Source: Bryobacterales bacterium
GTDB taxonomy: Bacteria; Acidobacteriota; Terriglobia; Bryobacterales; Bryobacteraceae
DNA length: 36,191 bases
Direction: 5' to 3'
Assembly: GCA_020846745.1 (NCBI GenBank)
Contig: JADLDI010000092.1
Location: 1-36,191, forward strand
A model generated the notes under the pieces. The model made no database searches. It had not been told where the DNA came from and saw only the letters and a program-made list of their open reading frames with translations. Position 1 is the stretch's first letter. The number at the start of each line of letters is the position of its first letter. The translations under genes and the position numbers were made by a program. Of the stretch, positions 24,377-32,306 are shown in pieces.

Positions 24377-25642
24377 GTGTTTCTCCTCCTGCTGGCACTG
24401 GCGGCCGCCGACCCCGGCCGCCACGTGCTCTTGTTCGTCCACGACGGCCTCCGGCCCGACACTCTTCACGAGGCGCTGAGTTCCGGCCGTCTCCCCAACC
24501 ATCAGCGGCTGCTTGCCGGCGCGACGGAGTACACCAATGCGCGTACCGTGTTCCCGTCTGTCACCCTGCCGGCGAACGCGTCGTTGATCACGGGCCGCTA
24601 TCCCGCCGAGCATGGCATTCCGGGTAATCACTGGTTTGACGCGGAGGCGAATGACGAAGTGGACTACATGACCCCGCTCTCGATGGCGTGCGTCTATGGG
24701 TTCACGCTGTTTGAAGGCAGCAAGTGTGCCGGTGGTCTGGCGAACAGCCACCTTCGCGTTCCGACTGTATACGAGACGCTGACTGCCGCCAACCTCACCA
24801 GCTTTGTCTCATTCCATCCGTATTGGCGCGGCGCCACCCGGTTCCGTTCCCCAACGATCCTGGAGGCCCTCTCGTTCTGGGACGGCAAGAATATTAAGTA
24901 CGGCGTTCTGGACCGGCGCATGATGGCCCATGCGATCGATCTGCTCGAATCCGAAGGACAGCCGAATCTGTTTACGCTCTATTTCGCGGGGACAGACGGC
25001 ACGGCACATGAAGCGGGACTGGTTGCGGAAGCCGGTTATCTGGCCGATGTCGTCGATCCGCTGATCGGGCAGTTTCTCGACCGGCTCGACGCAATGCGCC
25101 CGGAATGGCGACAGGACACGAAAGTCATATTGACCTCGGACCATGGGCGAACCGATTGCGACCCTACGGCGCAGGATTTGACGCTGCCGGAACGGATTCG
25201 CGCAGTGCTCGCCACTTCAGGCGGCAGCTATCGCCTGATTCCGAACGGCCCCGCGGTGTACATCTACCTCTACGAGGTGACGGAGGAGTTCCGCAATTCG
25301 CTCGCCGCTCGTCTGCGGCAGGAATTGAACGTCGCCGCGGTTGCGTCCACGGAAGGTGAGATGCCTGCCGGATTCTACTCGGACCGTGCTCCGCACCTGT
25401 TGGTTACGTTGCCCGAGGGGCAGTTTTACGGCGGCTGCCACGAGGTTACCGGGCACGGCAGCAATTTCGACGACGATCGGAAGGTGCCGCTTCATATCGT
25501 GACTCCCGGCGATCCGGCCGGCATAGCAGCAGACGAAATCTCCACCACGAGCGTGGTGCGCACGATTCTGAGCTGGCTCGGTGTAGCGATCAAGAAGGCT
25601 AGTACGAACCAGCAAAGGCATTGGAGTATAGTGGACTGCTGA
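24377..25642 (+). CDS. Exported type I phosphodiesterase / nucleotide pyrophosphatase
   Basis: A 421-residue alkaline-phosphatase-superfamily enzyme (PF01663 type) with a short signal-like N-terminus (MFLLLLALAAADP) and a GTG start at 24377, nine bases after the BACON gene. Two-metal site motifs seen are VHDGLRPD (Asp23), FPSVTLPANASLITG (nucleophile Thr63), the AEHGIPGN turn (78-85), TSDHGRTD near 253-260 (Asp, His) and EVTGHGSNFD near 357 (His). The enzyme should cleave phosphodiester or pyrophosphate bonds of nucleotides or lipids outside the cytoplasm. The substrate class cannot be fixed from motifs. The stop overlaps the next start (TGATG), indicating translational coupling. Confidence 0.87.
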   Translation: MFLLLLALAAADPGRHVLLFVHDGLRPDTLHEALSSGRLPNHQRLLAGATEYTNARTVFPSVTLPANASLITGRYPAEHGIPGNHWFDAEANDEVDYMTPLSMACVYGFTLFEGSKCAGGLANSHLRVPTVYETLTAANLTSFVSFHPYWRGATRFRSPTILEALSFWDGKNIKYGVLDRRMMAHAIDLLESEGQPNLFTLYFAGTDGTAHEAGLVAEAGYLADVVDPLIGQFLDRLDAMRPEWRQDTKVILTSDHGRTDCDPTAQDLTLPERIRAVLATSGGSYRLIPNGPAVYIYLYEVTEEFRNSLAARLRQELNVAAVASTEGEMPAGFYSDRAPHLLVTLPEGQFYGGCHEVTGHGSNFDDDRKVPLHIVTPGDPAGIAADEISTTSVVRTILSWLGVAIKKASTNQQRHWSIVDC

Positions 25643-26784
25643 TGGCTCACACAATGACGCGCCGCGGTCTGTTTTCGGTTCTTTCTGGCGGACTCTATCA
25701 GGCTTGGTCGCAGGCCGGCGCAGTGAAAATCGAACGGGTCGAAACAATTAAAGTCGTGGTGCCGATGAAGAAGGGCGTGGTTTCGAGCGATAACTACGGA
25801 CCGACGCTCGATATGCGGCTGGTCGAGTTCGATCGCTATCCCAAGTACATCCTGAAACTCCACGCGTCGAACGGCATGGTGGGCCTGGGTGAGACGGCTC
25901 GTGAGGTGCCGGAGACGTCGGTTAAGCGGAACGCGGAATACGTGCAGGGCAAGGTCCTGGGGCAGTTCGATCTCTCGCTTCCGACGCTCGGCCTGCCCGA
26001 ACCTCGAACGGCCGACGCTTTTGAAATCGCGATCTACGACCTGCTGGGAAAGACGTCCGGCATGTCTGTCTGTGCCCTGCTCGGCGGGTGTTACCAAAAG
26101 AAGGTCGCCGTCTCATACTGGACGGGCCAGCGGACCTTCGACGATCTGGTCAACGTCGGGCTGCGCGCCGTGGAACTGGGGTTCAAGAACCTGAAGTTCA
26201 AAGCCCGTTTCGGCGATCCTATCGACCGGCAGTTGGAGGCGGTCGCCAAGGCCTGCCCCAACCTGACCTTTATCGTCGACTTCAACTCCTCGTACCCGGA
26301 TGTCCACAGCTTCCTCCCCATCGCTCACCGGCTGCAGGGTTACAAGCTCACGATCGAAGATCCCGTGCCGAAACGGCTCGACTGGTTCAAGCAACTGCGT
26401 TCACGCCTGACCATCCCCTTCGCGCTGACGCCCGTCAGCCCGCAGCAGATGTGGGACGCCATTCGCATGGAAGCCGTCGATGTTTTCAACCTCGGCGGCG
26501 ATATGCGCAGCTTCGTGCGTGCGGGCGTCATCGCCGAACGCGCCGGTATTGCCGCCTGGCACGGTTCCGGCGTCGAACTCGGCATCCGCGACATGTCATT
26601 CGTCCATGCCGCCGCGGCAACCCAGAGTTGCACCATCCCATCCGATACGCTCAGCTACATGCGCGAGCACGACCTGCTGGCCCAGCGCTTCAAGGTCAAG
26701 GACGGCTTCATCGAGGTCCCGCAGAAACCGGGTTTGGGTGTAGACGTCGATGAAGACGCTTTGAAGCGTTTCCGCGTCGCTTAG
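25642..26784 (+). CDS. Enolase-superfamily (mandelate racemase/muconate lactonizing type) protein, possibly Tat-exported
   Basis: A 380-residue protein starting at the ATG (25642) that overlaps the preceding TGA by one base; a TTG at 25621 would only add residues without a leader. The N-terminus MAHTMTRRGLFSVLSGGL looks like a twin-arginine leader. Enolase-superfamily marks are GLGETA (81-86), the KxK base motif in LKFKARFG (Lys185, Lys187), metal ligands Asp213 (IVDFNSS) and Glu239 (TIEDPVP), and WHGSGVELGI (His307). The third acidic metal ligand, expected near 262-267, is missing: the segment reads ALTPVSP. The enzyme may bind metal differently, have lost activity, or belong to an unusual branch. 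Co-location with a phosphodiesterase gives no clear pathway. Confidence 0.8.
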   Translation: MAHTMTRRGLFSVLSGGLYQAWSQAGAVKIERVETIKVVVPMKKGVVSSDNYGPTLDMRLVEFDRYPKYILKLHASNGMVGLGETAREVPETSVKRNAEYVQGKVLGQFDLSLPTLGLPEPRTADAFEIAIYDLLGKTSGMSVCALLGGCYQKKVAVSYWTGQRTFDDLVNVGLRAVELGFKNLKFKARFGDPIDRQLEAVAKACPNLTFIVDFNSSYPDVHSFLPIAHRLQGYKLTIEDPVPKRLDWFKQLRSRLTIPFALTPVSPQQMWDAIRMEAVDVFNLGGDMRSFVRAGVIAERAGIAAWHGSGVELGIRDMSFVHAAAATQSCTIPSDTLSYMREHDLLAQRFKVKDGFIEVPQKPGLGVDVDEDALKRFRVA

Positions 26785-26793
26785 CTCGGCCAG

Positions 26794-27528
26794 TTAGAGC
26801 CCCCGCATGTGGAAGCCGCCGTCGACGTTTAGTACCTGTCCGGCCGCGTAGTCCAGTAGTCCGTCTGCGATCGCCCGCACGGCTTTCGCCACATCCGCCG
26901 GCTCGCCCATCCGCCGCTGCGGGATCAACCCGCCGGCGATGCGCTCTTCGTACACCTTCTCCACTGCGGCGATCATATCGGTTCGGATCACCCCGGGCCG
27001 GATCTCAAACACCTGGATACTGTGCGGCGCCAGCCGCTGGGCATAGAGCGACACGCTCATCGCCAGGCCGGCTTTCGAAATGCAGTACTCCGCGCGGTTG
27101 ACCGATGCCGCGAACGCCGAGACAGACGTAATGTACACGATCCGTCCCGACCCCTGTTCCAGCATCCATTTCGCCGCCAGTTGTGTCAGAAAGTGCGGAC
27201 CCTTCAAGTTCGTATGAATCAGTTCGTCGAAGCTCTCTTCGGTCGCCTCAAGGACATCGGCGCGTACCCGCTGGCTGATGCCTGCATTGTTCACCAGCAG
27301 GTCCACCCGTCCGAACTTAGCCCGTGTGAATTCGATCAGCGCCACACGATCCGCCGCCTGCGAGACGTCGCATTGGAAGATCTCGCACGCGGTCTTTTCC
27401 TGCAGGGACTGCGCCGCATCGAGCCGGCCTTTGTACGTGGCGACCACATGGTGAGTCGGCGCCAGTTCCTCCGCGATCCCACGCCCGATCCCCCGCGAAG
27501 CTCCCGTAATCACAGCGACCGGTTTCAT
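26794..27528 (-). CDS. Short-chain dehydrogenase/reductase
   Basis: A 244-residue classical SDR. It has the NAD(P)-binding TGASRGIG (8-15), NNAG (80-83) and the catalytic set Ser135, Tyr148 and Lys152 (YCISK). The C-terminus AAGQVLNVDGGFHMRGL is typical of 3-oxoacyl-ACP reductase-like members. Arg12 after the glycine motif and TYKG after strand two do not settle the cofactor, though NADP is likely. The substrate is not deducible. It is coupled to the upstream DsbA-like gene by an ATGA overlap (27525-27528) and converges on the enolase-superfamily gene with a nine-base gap and no terminator. Confidence 0.9.
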   Translation of the reverse strand: MKPVAVITGASRGIGRGIAEELAPTHHVVATYKGRLDAAQSLQEKTACEIFQCDVSQAADRVALIEFTRAKFGRVDLLVNNAGISQRVRADVLEATEESFDELIHTNLKGPHFLTQLAAKWMLEQGSGRIVYITSVSAFAASVNRAEYCISKAGLAMSVSLYAQRLAPHSIQVFEIRPGVIRTDMIAAVEKVYEERIAGGLIPQRRMGEPADVAKAVRAIADGLLDYAAGQVLNVDGGFHMRGL

Positions 27529-28073
27529 GCCGCCTCCTTCAACGCACGCTCAATCGTTCCGGCCAGGTCCGCCGGCGAGAATTTCTCGATCAACACGTTC
27601 TCGCCGATGAAAACGGTAGGTGTCTTCGCGACTCCCCTGGCAACCCCTTCCTGATAGTCCTGTTCAACGGCCGCTTGCAAGTCGGCGTCGCCGAGCGCGG
27701 CGATGGCTTCCATCCCGTCCACCCCATGAGCGGCGGCGAACTCACGTAGCCGGTCGCCAAAATCCATCATGGAAATCGACCGGAAGTCCGCCAGCAGATA
27801 CCGCCGGAACTCCAGCCCAACAACGGAGTCGCGCTGTGCAAAGAACCGCGCCGCCACGGCCGCCAGCCGGGCCCATGAGTGCTTAGGCAGCGGAAAGTCG
27901 CGATGCTCGACGGCCACCTGCTCCCGATAGGCCGGTAACAGATGGTCATCCAGCATCTTGCGCAGCACGGCACAATCGCCGCACTGGAGGTCTTCATAGA
28001 TCAAAACTCGAACAGAAGCGTCAGGATTGCCTTCCACGAGGCGGTTATTGGAGGGCTGAAGCATAGCGAACAT
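27525..28073 (-). CDS. DsbA-like thioredoxin-fold protein
   Basis: A 182-residue protein with a DsbA/FrnE-like thioredoxin fold. It shows VRVLIYEDLQCGDC with a CGDC active site (Cys31, Cys34), a helical insertion (about 55-140), and the cis-proline loop AKTPTVFIG. Typical members oxidise or isomerise protein disulfides. There is no signal peptide, so this one should be cytoplasmic unless exported otherwise. Start choice: ATG at 28073 or 28064, neither with a clear ribosome binding site; an upstream TTG at 28130 would overlap the divergent antitoxin gene and adds non-family sequence. It is co-transcribed with the SDR through a four-base overlap. Confidence 0.8.
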   Translation of the reverse strand: MFAMLQPSNNRLVEGNPDASVRVLIYEDLQCGDCAVLRKMLDDHLLPAYREQVAVEHRDFPLPKHSWARLAAVAARFFAQRDSVVGLEFRRYLLADFRSISMMDFGDRLREFAAAHGVDGMEAIAALGDADLQAAVEQDYQEGVARGVAKTPTVFIGENVLIEKFSPADLAGTIERALKEAA

Positions 28074-28124
28074 TGTCAGGATAGCGGATGCATCAGCGTC
28101 GCCACATGTGGCTACGATGGGTAT

Positions 28125-28400
28125 ATGCAAACCGGCATTCGCGATTTAAGGGACAATCTGAGCCGGTATCTTCGGCAGGTCGAAGCTGGCGAAATAATCA
28201 AGGTGACCGCCCACGGGAGAGTAGTAGCGGAGTTGGTTCCGCCTCGAGCCAACGCCACGCGCACAGGTTCCTTCGAACGCTTGGTTGCCGAAGGGTTAAT
28301 TACCCCTCCGGTGGAAGCGGGCGATCCACTGGAATTCTTCCCTGATATCAACCTTCCTCCTGGCACGGTCGCAGCGTTAGTCGACGAAGATCGTGGCTAA
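28125..28400 (+). CDS. Phd/YefM-type antitoxin
   Basis: A 91-residue protein beginning MQTGIRDLRDNLSRYLRQVE, continuing AGEIIKVTAHGRVVAELVPP, the conserved Phd fold, and ending in the toxin-binding tail GDPLEFFPDINLPPGTVAALVDEDRG. Such proteins bind the operator of their own operon and neutralise a VapC-type PIN-domain RNase. The ATG at 28125 begins the family-like sequence; the open frame extends upstream but without family resemblance. Its stop overlaps a GTG that opens the VapC remnant (28393), the usual antitoxin-toxin coupling. Because the toxin is collapsed, the antitoxin is effectively an orphan. Confidence 0.85.
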   Translation: MQTGIRDLRDNLSRYLRQVEAGEIIKVTAHGRVVAELVPPRANATRTGSFERLVAEGLITPPVEAGDPLEFFPDINLPPGTVAALVDEDRG

Positions 28401-28521
28401 GTCTGCCGGGCGATCCAGGCGGCATATAGGCATACAGCGGCCGCCTGCGCTGGTGACTGTAGTGACGCGCGACGCTCGGGTTCGGGAGAATGCAGCTGCC
28501 CTCGGCTACCGTGTCGCCTGA
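28393..28521 (+). pseudogene. Collapsed VapC (PIN-domain toxin) remnant
   Basis: A 42-codon frame starts with GTG overlapping the antitoxin stop, exactly where a VapC toxin should start, and ends VTRDARVRENAAALGYRVA. That ending is the typical PIN-domain C-terminus containing the last conserved Asp region (TxDxR...A..LG). Full VapC proteins have about 130-140 residues; the conserved N-terminal LDTSxLV and central acidic residues are absent. The simplest reading is an internal deletion that kept the first codons and the final 20 or so residues in frame. Recognition is by pattern only. Confidence 0.6.
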
Positions 28522-28583
28522 CCACGTCCTGCCTCAACCATTTCCTCCTGTAAACCACCCGCCACGCTATCCTGGGAAGTAGG

Positions 28584-30848
28584 ATGCGGCGTACCCGCCG
28601 GCTGTTCTTGCTGGCACTCGTAGTTATTATTGCGGCAGTGGCTACGTCGTACTACGTCCAAAAGGGACTGCAAAGCCGCCAGACTCCTCCCAAACCACAG
28701 CGTCTCAACGCCGGCGTTCAGGCTTCCAGTCGCGATTGGGTCTACTACAAAGGCGATGGCGACCGGCCGGTGGTCGAAGTCCGCGCCCGCGACATGGAAC
28801 GCGTCGAGCAACCCGTGGCCAAATTGATGCTCAAGGGCGTCCAACTCAAGCTGTATCACAAGGATGGCAAACAGTTTGACTTCGTGAAGTCAGAGGCCGC
28901 CGAGTTCCACGAAACCGAAGGCACGATGTTCTCGGACGGCGATGTCGAGATCACGCTGGGTGTACCCGAAGAGGCAAAGGACAAGCCCGGCCGCCTGCTC
29001 ACCATCCGCAGTTCGGGGGTGAAGATCATCTCCGGAAGCGGCAAAGTATCGACTGATCGTAAGACGACATTCGCGTTCGACTTGGGCGATGGCGAAGCCG
29101 AAGGCGCCGAATACGACCCGCAAACCCGCGAACTGATCCTCCGCAACGCCGTGGACCTCCGCTGGCGCGGCGAAGGCGACAAGGCAAAACCCATGCAGGT
29201 CCAGGCCGGGCGCCTGTTGTACCGCGAAGGCGAGTCCAAGGTGTACCTGACTCCCTGGTCGAAGTTCCGCCGGGCGAACCTGAGCCTTGAGGCCGCCGAC
29301 TCGGTCGTGACCATCGAGGAGGGTGCTATCCGTCTCGTGGAGGCTCAGAAAGCCACGGGCCGCGATCAGTATCCCAACCGGCAACTTGCTTTCGGAGCGA
29401 ATGAACTACGGATGGGCTTTAACACCAAGTCGGAGGTCGAGAAGATCACCGGCGTCGGTGAGGCGCGTCTGGAATCGGTTGCCGGCCTGTCGCGAACGGA
29501 CATCCATACCCGCCAGATCGACCTCGACTTCACGGTCACCGAACAAGGCAGCCAACTCACCACGGCCACCGCTAATGGTGGATCTATCCTCGAAACGAAG
29601 CCGGTCGCGATGAACGGAGCAAAGACGCCGCCCAATCGCATTCTGAAGTCGGAATCCGTTGTCGCCAAAATGCGGCCCGGCGGGGAAGAGATCGAGCAGA
29701 TCGAGACCCACAGCGCGGGTACGCTTGAGATCATCCCCAACGTTGCCGGCCAACCGCGGCGCCACATGGCGGCAGAACGCATGAGCATGACGTATGGCGC
29801 GAAGAACCAGTTGCAGGGGTTCCGAGCGGTCCAGGTCGCAACGCGGACGACGAAACCAAAGACGCCCACGATGAAGGCCGACCCGCCACCCGCGCTTACC
29901 TGGAGCAAAGACCTGACAGCGACGTTTGAAGGCGAATCGAACGAACTCACCCGCCTCGAACAGTGGAACGACTTCCGCTATCAGGAAGGCGACCGGCACG
30001 CCACGGCGACACGCGCTACGCTTGACGCCAAAACCAACTTCATCACCCTGAACGAGCTGGCCCGCACCTGGGACCCGACCGGCTCCGTTGCCGCCAACCA
30101 GATTGTGCTGAACCAGCAATCCGGCGACTTCACCGCCGAAGGCAACGTCGCCTCCACCCGGATGCCCGACAAAAAGCCTGGCAAAGAGCAAGGCGGCGGC
30201 ATGCTGTCGCAGGACGAACCCGTGCAAGGGAAGGCGAAGAAGATGATCGCGAAAGACCGGAACCAGTTGGTGGTCTATCAAGGTGACGCAGTTCTCTGGC
30301 AATCCGGCAACCGGCTCCAGGCTGACACGGTGACCATCGATCGCAAGGCAAAGGTCCTGGTAGCCGAAGGTCAGGTAGTCAGCCAGTTACTCGATCAGAA
30401 AGCCGATGACAAGACGGGCAAGCGCACGGTGACTGTCGTTCGCTCACCGTGGATGCGCTACGAAGACCAGGCCCGGCTTGCGCATTACCGGGGAGGAGTT
30501 CGTCTCTTGCGGGAAGGCATGGATGTGAAGTCTCAGGAGTTGCGCGCCTGGATGAAAGAGCAAAGCCAGACGAAACCCGGCGAATCGTCGCTCGACCGCT
30601 TGGCTGCTGACGGGTCCGTCGAGATCTTCCAGGTGGACCAGACGCGTACCCGCCGCGGCACATCCGAACACGCGGACTACTTTGTCGGCGACGGGAAGAT
30701 CGTCCTCAACGGTGGCATCGCCCAGATGACGGATTCCATTAAGGGAACGACACGCGGCCGTCAATTGACCTACTATTCCCGCAATGATACGCTCCAGGTT
30801 GAAGGCGTCATCACGCAACCCGTTGTCAGCAAGATCCGCCGCAATTAA
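28584..30848 (+). CDS. Fused LptC/LptA-like lipopolysaccharide transport protein
   Basis: A 754-residue protein with an N-terminal membrane helix (about 7-25) and a long beta-rich periplasmic part. Residues about 45-190 resemble LptC (VEVRARDMERVEQPVAKLML, LKLYHKDGK, SEAAEFHETEGTMFSDGDVEI). Several later segments resemble LptA/OstA beta-jellyroll strands: about 445-520 (TATFEGESNELTRLEQW, GSVAANQIVLNQQSGDFTA), 545-605 (KMIAKDRNQLVVYQGDAVLW, ADTVTIDRKAKVLVAEG), and 635-745 (ARLAHYRGGVRLLREGMDV, GDGKIVLNGGIAQMTDSIKG). LptC is normally about 190 residues and LptA about 170, so this chain could provide the inner-membrane anchor and much of the periplasmic bridge in one protein. LptB follows ten bases later, which supports the call. 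Domain boundaries are estimates. Confidence 0.82.
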   Translation: MRRTRRLFLLALVVIIAAVATSYYVQKGLQSRQTPPKPQRLNAGVQASSRDWVYYKGDGDRPVVEVRARDMERVEQPVAKLMLKGVQLKLYHKDGKQFDFVKSEAAEFHETEGTMFSDGDVEITLGVPEEAKDKPGRLLTIRSSGVKIISGSGKVSTDRKTTFAFDLGDGEAEGAEYDPQTRELILRNAVDLRWRGEGDKAKPMQVQAGRLLYREGESKVYLTPWSKFRRANLSLEAADSVVTIEEGAIRLVEAQKATGRDQYPNRQLAFGANELRMGFNTKSEVEKITGVGEARLESVAGLSRTDIHTRQIDLDFTVTEQGSQLTTATANGGSILETKPVAMNGAKTPPNRILKSESVVAKMRPGGEEIEQIETHSAGTLEIIPNVAGQPRRHMAAERMSMTYGAKNQLQGFRAVQVATRTTKPKTPTMKADPPPALTWSKDLTATFEGESNELTRLEQWNDFRYQEGDRHATATRATLDAKTNFITLNELARTWDPTGSVAANQIVLNQQSGDFTAEGNVASTRMPDKKPGKEQGGGMLSQDEPVQGKAKKMIAKDRNQLVVYQGDAVLWQSGNRLQADTVTIDRKAKVLVAEGQVVSQLLDQKADDKTGKRTVTVVRSPWMRYEDQARLAHYRGGVRLLREGMDVKSQELRAWMKEQSQTKPGESSLDRLAADGSVEIFQVDQTRTRRGTSEHADYFVGDGKIVLNGGIAQMTDSIKGTTRGRQLTYYSRNDTLQVEGVITQPVVSKIRRN

Positions 30849-30858
30849 GGTTCATTGA

Positions 30859-31596
30859 ATGCATAAGCTGCAAACGGCGGAGATCTCGAAATCATACAGG
30901 CGGCGCAAAGTCGTATCCGACGTGTCGGTTTCGGTGGAACAGGGCGAAGTCGTCGGCCTATTAGGCCCCAACGGCGCCGGAAAGACGACGTCCTTCTACA
31001 TGATCGTCGGCCTGATCACACCCGACTCCGGCCGCGTGATGCTCGACGATCAGGATATTACCGATCTCGCCATGTACGAACGCGCCCGCCGCGGCATCAG
31101 CTACCTGCCGCAGGAAGCGTCGGTCTTCCGCAAATTGACGGTGGAAGAAAACCTGATGGCGATCCTGGAGACGCTGCCGCTCACCGGCCGTGAACGCCGC
31201 GAACGCCGCGACCAGTTGATCGAACAACTCGGCCTCGAAACGGTCCGCAAGAGTAAAGGCTATATGCTGTCGGGCGGTGAACGCCGCCGCGTGGAGATCG
31301 CCCGGTCGCTCGTCATCAACCCGTCGTTCCTGCTCTTAGACGAACCGTTCAGCGGCATCGACCCAATTCAGGTGCTGGAACTCCAGCGGATCATCTCTGA
31401 ACTCAAGGCATCGGGCATCGGCATTCTGGTCACCGACCATAACGTTCGCGAAACCCTCGCCGTCACCGATCGCGCATACATCATCAACGCCGGCAAGATC
31501 TTCCGCGCCGGCACGCCCGACGCCTTAGGCCGCGACCCGGAGGTAAAGCGCGTCTATTTGGGCGAGTCGTTTACGTTCGAGAGTGTTCGGTCGTAG
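30859..31596 (+). CDS. lptB: Lipopolysaccharide export ABC transporter ATPase LptB
   Basis: A 245-residue cytoplasmic ATPase that powers LptFG extraction of lipopolysaccharide from the inner membrane. It shows Walker A GPNGAGKT (36-43), the Q-loop YLPQEASVFRKLTVEEN (about 82-98), ABC signature LSGGERRRVEIARSL (about 137-151), Walker B FLLLDEPFSGIDP (about 157-169) and the switch His in TDHNV. The EASVFRKLT and ERRR stretches are LptB-specific. Length matches the family (about 240). It follows the LptC/LptA-like gene by ten bases. Its last 43 bases overlap the 3' end of the convergent TonB-C gene. Confidence 0.95.
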   Translation: MHKLQTAEISKSYRRRKVVSDVSVSVEQGEVVGLLGPNGAGKTTSFYMIVGLITPDSGRVMLDDQDITDLAMYERARRGISYLPQEASVFRKLTVEENLMAILETLPLTGRERRERRDQLIEQLGLETVRKSKGYMLSGGERRRVEIARSLVINPSFLLLDEPFSGIDPIQVLELQRIISELKASGIGILVTDHNVRETLAVTDRAYIINAGKIFRAGTPDALGRDPEVKRVYLGESFTFESVRS

Positions 31597-31955
31597 GATT
31601 CGGCTATTGCCTTCTCAGGCAACCGGAACGGCACCTCAACTACGGTGATCCGCTGTGCGGGTTGCTCTCCCACAAAGCCACGCCGAAATACCCATCTCCG
31701 TGCCGCGCGTGCAGCCGCATGTACGAGCAAAGGATGACCGCTCAGCAGCCGCAACCCCAAAACACGTCCGTCCGTTCCAACCAGCGTCGTGAATCGGACC
31801 ACGCCTTCAATTCTGAGTTCCAGCGCTCGTGCCGGATAAACAGGTTCTACCTTTCGCAGGATCTGTGAATCGGGTACTGAAGGCGACCGCAGAATGGGGG
31901 ATTCTGTTGCTCCCACAGTCGCGGCCATAACAAGCAGAAGAATCGCACTCTTCAC
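31554..31955 (-). CDS. Small secreted TonB C-terminal-domain protein
   Basis: A 133-residue protein if started at GTG 31955, which gives a clean signal peptide (MKSAILLLVMAATVGA); a TTG at 31970 is the alternative. The mature part is essentially one TonB C-terminal domain: VEPVYPARALELRIEGVVRF, VGTDGRVLGLRLLSGHPLLV, and FRRGFVGEQPAQRITVVEVPF. There is no proline-rich spacer or membrane anchor, so it is unlikely to transduce energy. It shares the unusual SGHPLLV segment with the TonB-C protein at 10658. Its 3' end overlaps lptB by 43 bases on the other strand. Confidence 0.75.
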   Translation of the reverse strand: MKSAILLLVMAATVGATESPILRSPSVPDSQILRKVEPVYPARALELRIEGVVRFTTLVGTDGRVLGLRLLSGHPLLVHAAARAARRWVFRRGFVGEQPAQRITVVEVPFRLPEKAIAESYDRTLSNVNDSPK

Positions 31956-31963
31956 CGAAATCG

Positions 31964-31968
31964 CTCCC
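31964..31968 (-). promoter_or_regulatory. Ribosome binding site choosing the GTG at 31955
   Basis: On the minus strand GGGAG lies eight bases before the GTG at 31955. The competing TTG at 31970 overlaps this site and has no equivalent site of its own, which favours the GTG. Confidence 0.55.
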
Positions 31969-32024
31969 AATGCGATTATGCAGAAGAATGAGCCTGGATG
32001 GAAGAGCCTCGACGAAGCCCCGCT

Positions 32025-32234
32025 TTAGCCTTCGTTTCGTCGTTTGCGAATCAGCCAAGGCTCGATCGCGCCGGGATTCTCCAGGATTTCATCTTCCAAA
32101 TCCCGGAACTGGCTTTCGAGAACGGCGTGTTCGACCGCCGAGCCGAGCAACGGATCGCCCGTTTCCGACCGTTTGCGCTCGATCAGCGCAAGGATCGCCT
32201 CCATCAACTCTAAGCGATCGGTGGTGTTGCTCAT
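32025..32234 (-). CDS. Small acidic protein of unknown function, 69 residues
   Basis: A 69-residue helical, charged protein (MSNTTDRLELMEAILALIER at the start, RKRRNEG at the end) with no Cys, signal peptide or membrane helix. A strong ribosome binding site AGGAGG sits six bases upstream of the ATG (minus strand, 32241-32246), which is the main reason to believe it. It lies 69 bases upstream of the TonB-C gene on the same strand and diverges from the AlkD-like gene. I recognise no family. Confidence 0.6.
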   Translation of the reverse strand: MSNTTDRLELMEAILALIERKRSETGDPLLGSAVEHAVLESQFRDLEDEILENPGAIEPWLIRKRRNEG

Positions 32235-32240
32235 TTGAAG

Positions 32241-32246
32241 CCTCCT
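32241..32246 (-). promoter_or_regulatory. Strong Shine-Dalgarno sequence of the 69-residue gene
   Basis: CCTCCT on the plus strand, AGGAGG on the minus strand, six bases from the ATG at 32234. It supports that short frame as a real gene. Confidence 0.65.
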
Positions 32247-32306
32247 GCTAATTTAGACGTGCAAATCGTTTGCCAGTTGCTTCAAACTTTCTTTCATGAG
32301 TGTGAA

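Noticed and set aside
28074..28130. Longer start (TTG at 28130) for the DsbA-like protein
   Set aside because: It overlaps the divergent antitoxin start and adds sequence with no signal peptide or family match.
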